Source: Lachnospiraceae bacterium
GTDB taxonomy: Bacteria; Bacillota; Clostridia; Lachnospirales; Lachnospiraceae
NCBI GenBank assembly: GCA_017432565.1
Contig: JAFRIW010000036.1
Location: 1 to 33,124, forward strand
Direction: 5' to 3'
Length of the DNA stretch: 33,124 nucleotides
This document shows positions 31,740 to 33,124 of this stretch, in pieces. Below the pieces are notes generated by a model. It searched no databases. It was not told the origin of the DNA and saw only the letters and a program-made list of their open reading frames with translations. Within the stretch, counting starts at the first letter, position 1; the number at the start of each line of letters is the position of its first letter. The position numbers and the translations under genes are program-made.

Positions 31740-33057
31740 GGGAAAATGGATTCAGGCCGCACAGGACGGCGGTTTTGAGAGTTTTGAAATTTACGAAGCC
31801 CTGTCAAAGGAGAGGAGTCTGCGGTGGTTTGCGGGCGAGATGGAGACCTTTGTGACGAGCCGGGTGACGGGTTATGCCCTGCGCGGCATCTACCAGGGGA
31901 AGCTTGTGAGCTACGCGACGGAGAATCCCGACGACGGCCAGATGGAGCGCATCCTGTCGGTCATGAAGGAACAGGCCGCCGCGATCACGTCTGAGGACGA
32001 GAGCTTTATTTTGCAGCCGCAGGAGACTGAGTGCGTGAAGAGCACGCATCAGTTTATCTCTCCCGACGCCGGGAAGGTCAAAGAGGCACTGGCCTATGTC
32101 GAGAAGCAGCTTCTTGCGTTTGACCCGCGCATGGTGCAGGTCACGCACCTCGAGTGGAGCGAGGAGGACTACTACCGGCTGATCACCAATTCCTTCGGCA
32201 TGCACGCGGAGGACGCGGGGCGCGTCCAGGTGCTCGTCGCCGGGGCTGCGGCTGTCTCCGGGGAGGAGGTTCGCGACGACTTCCTGGTCCGGACTGTGCA
32301 GGATTTGTCTGATTTTGACCTGGACGCCTTCGTGAAGAAGCTCGGCGACACCGTGATTGCCAAATTCGGGGCGGCGCCCGTCGCGAGCGGGACGTACCCG
32401 GTGATTCTGGAGAAGGACGCGATGACCAGTCTCTTCGCGGCCCTGTCCGGCATGTTCTCCGGCGAGAAGATCGGCAAAGGCCTCTCGCCGCTGCGCGACA
32501 AGATCGACACGCAGATTTTCTCGGAGCTGGTGACGGTGATCGACGACCCGCGCAACACGGATTATGTTAACCTGATGAATTACGACGACGAGGGGTGCCC
32601 TACGCGGGAGAAGACCGTCGTCGAGCGCGGCACGTTCCACACGATTCTGCACAGCGCGAAGAGCGCCGCGCGGATGGGAACGGTGAGCACGGGCAACGGC
32701 TTCAAGGCATCTTACGCCTCGGCAGTGGACGTGCGGCCGCAGGGCTGCTATATCGTGCCGGGCACAAAGTCGCTTGAGGAGCTGGAGAAGGAGATGGGCG
32801 ACGGCCTCGTGATCACGGACCTCGCGGGTCTGCACGCCGGCATCGACCATGTGACGACGGACTTCTCGCTGCAGTGCTCGGGCTATCTTGTAAAGAACGG
32901 CGTGCGCGATCGGAGCGTCACGCTGATCACGATCGCGGCGAACTTCCTGGAGCTGATGAAGCAGGTCCGGGCAGTCGGAAACGATCTAGACTGGAACTAC
33001 CGGAATATCGCGGCGCCGAGCATTCTGTTTGAAGGCATCGCGGTCAGCGGAGAGTGA
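31732..33057 (+). CDS. tldE: TldE/PmbA subunit
   Basis: This 441-residue TldD paralogue lacks the HExxxH motif, as TldE proteins do. Family marks are the substrate-channel blocks NGFKASYASAVDVRPQGCYIVPG and LAGLHAGIDHVTTDFSLQCSGYLVKNGV, plus FLELMKQVRAVGNDLDW and the C-terminal APSILFEGIAVSGE. It is the non-catalytic partner of TldD. GGAGG overlaps the end of tldD. Its stop codon (33055-33057) is the first TGA of the palindromic element at the window end. Confidence 0.93.
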   Translation: MNKGKWIQAAQDGGFESFEIYEALSKERSLRWFAGEMETFVTSRVTGYALRGIYQGKLVSYATENPDDGQMERILSVMKEQAAAITSEDESFILQPQETECVKSTHQFISPDAGKVKEALAYVEKQLLAFDPRMVQVTHLEWSEEDYYRLITNSFGMHAEDAGRVQVLVAGAAAVSGEEVRDDFLVRTVQDLSDFDLDAFVKKLGDTVIAKFGAAPVASGTYPVILEKDAMTSLFAALSGMFSGEKIGKGLSPLRDKIDTQIFSELVTVIDDPRNTDYVNLMNYDDEGCPTREKTVVERGTFHTILHSAKSAARMGTVSTGNGFKASYASAVDVRPQGCYIVPGTKSLEELEKEMGDGLVITDLAGLHAGIDHVTTDFSLQCSGYLVKNGVRDRSVTLITIAANFLELMKQVRAVGNDLDWNYRNIAAPSILFEGIAVSGE

Positions 33058-33124
33058 GTCAGTGGGTTGAGTGAGTCAGGGGGACAGGTTCCGTGACTCA
33101 TTGCGCAAAATGAGTCACGGAACC
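33055..33124. repeat. Dispersed palindromic element, copy 6 (cut by window edge)
   Basis: A lone TGAGTCA end (33055-33061), which supplies the tldE stop, is followed by 10 bases and then a full left arm TGAGTCAGG...GACAGGTTCC...TGACTCA (33072-33100). The loop TTGCGCAAAA (33101-33110) and the start of the right arm follow; the rest lies outside the window. The duplicated TGAGTCA end parallels the doubled TGACTC end in copy 1. Confidence 0.88.

Noticed and set aside
30342..33057. RiPP biosynthesis cluster around tldD/tldE
   Set aside because: No precursor peptide, cyclodehydratase or radical-SAM gene is near; TldD/E are also common housekeeping proteins.

Overview
The window looks like chromosomal DNA of a gut-type Clostridia bacterium, most likely Lachnospiraceae. 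This is inferred from strong AGGAGG ribosome sites with frequent GTG/TTG starts, moderately high GC, YesM/YesN two-component genes beside LplB/YtcP-type sugar permeases, SBP lipoproteins, TldD/TldE, and small proteins typical of that family. No rRNA, tRNA, CRISPR, integrase or transposase was seen.

Layout. 1-2.9 kb: a TetR operon (regulator, CPBP membrane protease, MFS exporter) behind a near-consensus promoter bracketed by two operator-like palindromes. 3.0-3.6 kb: a BrnT/BrnA toxin-antitoxin pair. 3.7-6.7 kb: a D-amino-acid-transaminase-like gene, a TIR-domain protein with a beta-rich C-terminal domain, a short lipoprotein, a GNAT acetyltransferase and a TIGR04076 protein. 6.7-15.1 kb: a glycan-uptake locus (YesM kinase, YesN regulator split by a frameshift, substrate-binding lipoprotein, two permeases, sialate O-acetylesterase). 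15.1-20.5 kb: two closely similar Nudix hydrolases around a GNAT protein, a Cys-rich small protein and a deoxyribosyltransferase-like protein. The second Nudix gene follows a large, AT-richer PLD-nuclease/SF2-helicase/DUF3427 gene in an apparent operon. 20.6-24.4 kb: a glutaredoxin-like protein, then a polar amino-acid ABC importer translationally coupled to a CntK-like (histidine racemase type) epimerase. 24.5-27.6 kb: an alpha/beta hydrolase, a NifX-like/metal-binding/SlyD-type FKBP fusion, and a CE2-like SGNH esterase. 27.6-28.1 kb: a tandem repeat array. 28.1-33.1 kb: a Gfo/Idh/MocA-VOC-VOC fusion, then tldD and tldE.

Two repeat families stand out. Family 1 is a dispersed palindrome (arms TGAGTCA...GGGGACAGGTTCC...TGACTCA around a 10-nt loop), present in six full or partial copies, two at the window edges. 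Its first TGA is the stop codon of three host genes. Elsewhere it supplies the start codon and N-terminus of the MFS gene and the last residues and stop of the esterase. Inner-arm differences are compensated across the stem. Family 2 is a six-copy array (spacings 65/74/85/65/74 bp) whose core could encode an AVKREGCxxCQYN-like peptide in every copy, although the spacing prevents one continuous ORF.

The strongest leads for undescribed biology are: the stop-codon-associated palindrome, the tandem array, the TIR protein with a beta-rich putative sensor, the helicase-Nudix pair, the CntK-like racemase fused operonically to an amino-acid importer, and the NifX-SlyD fusion. All functional calls come from reading motifs by eye; no database search was run.
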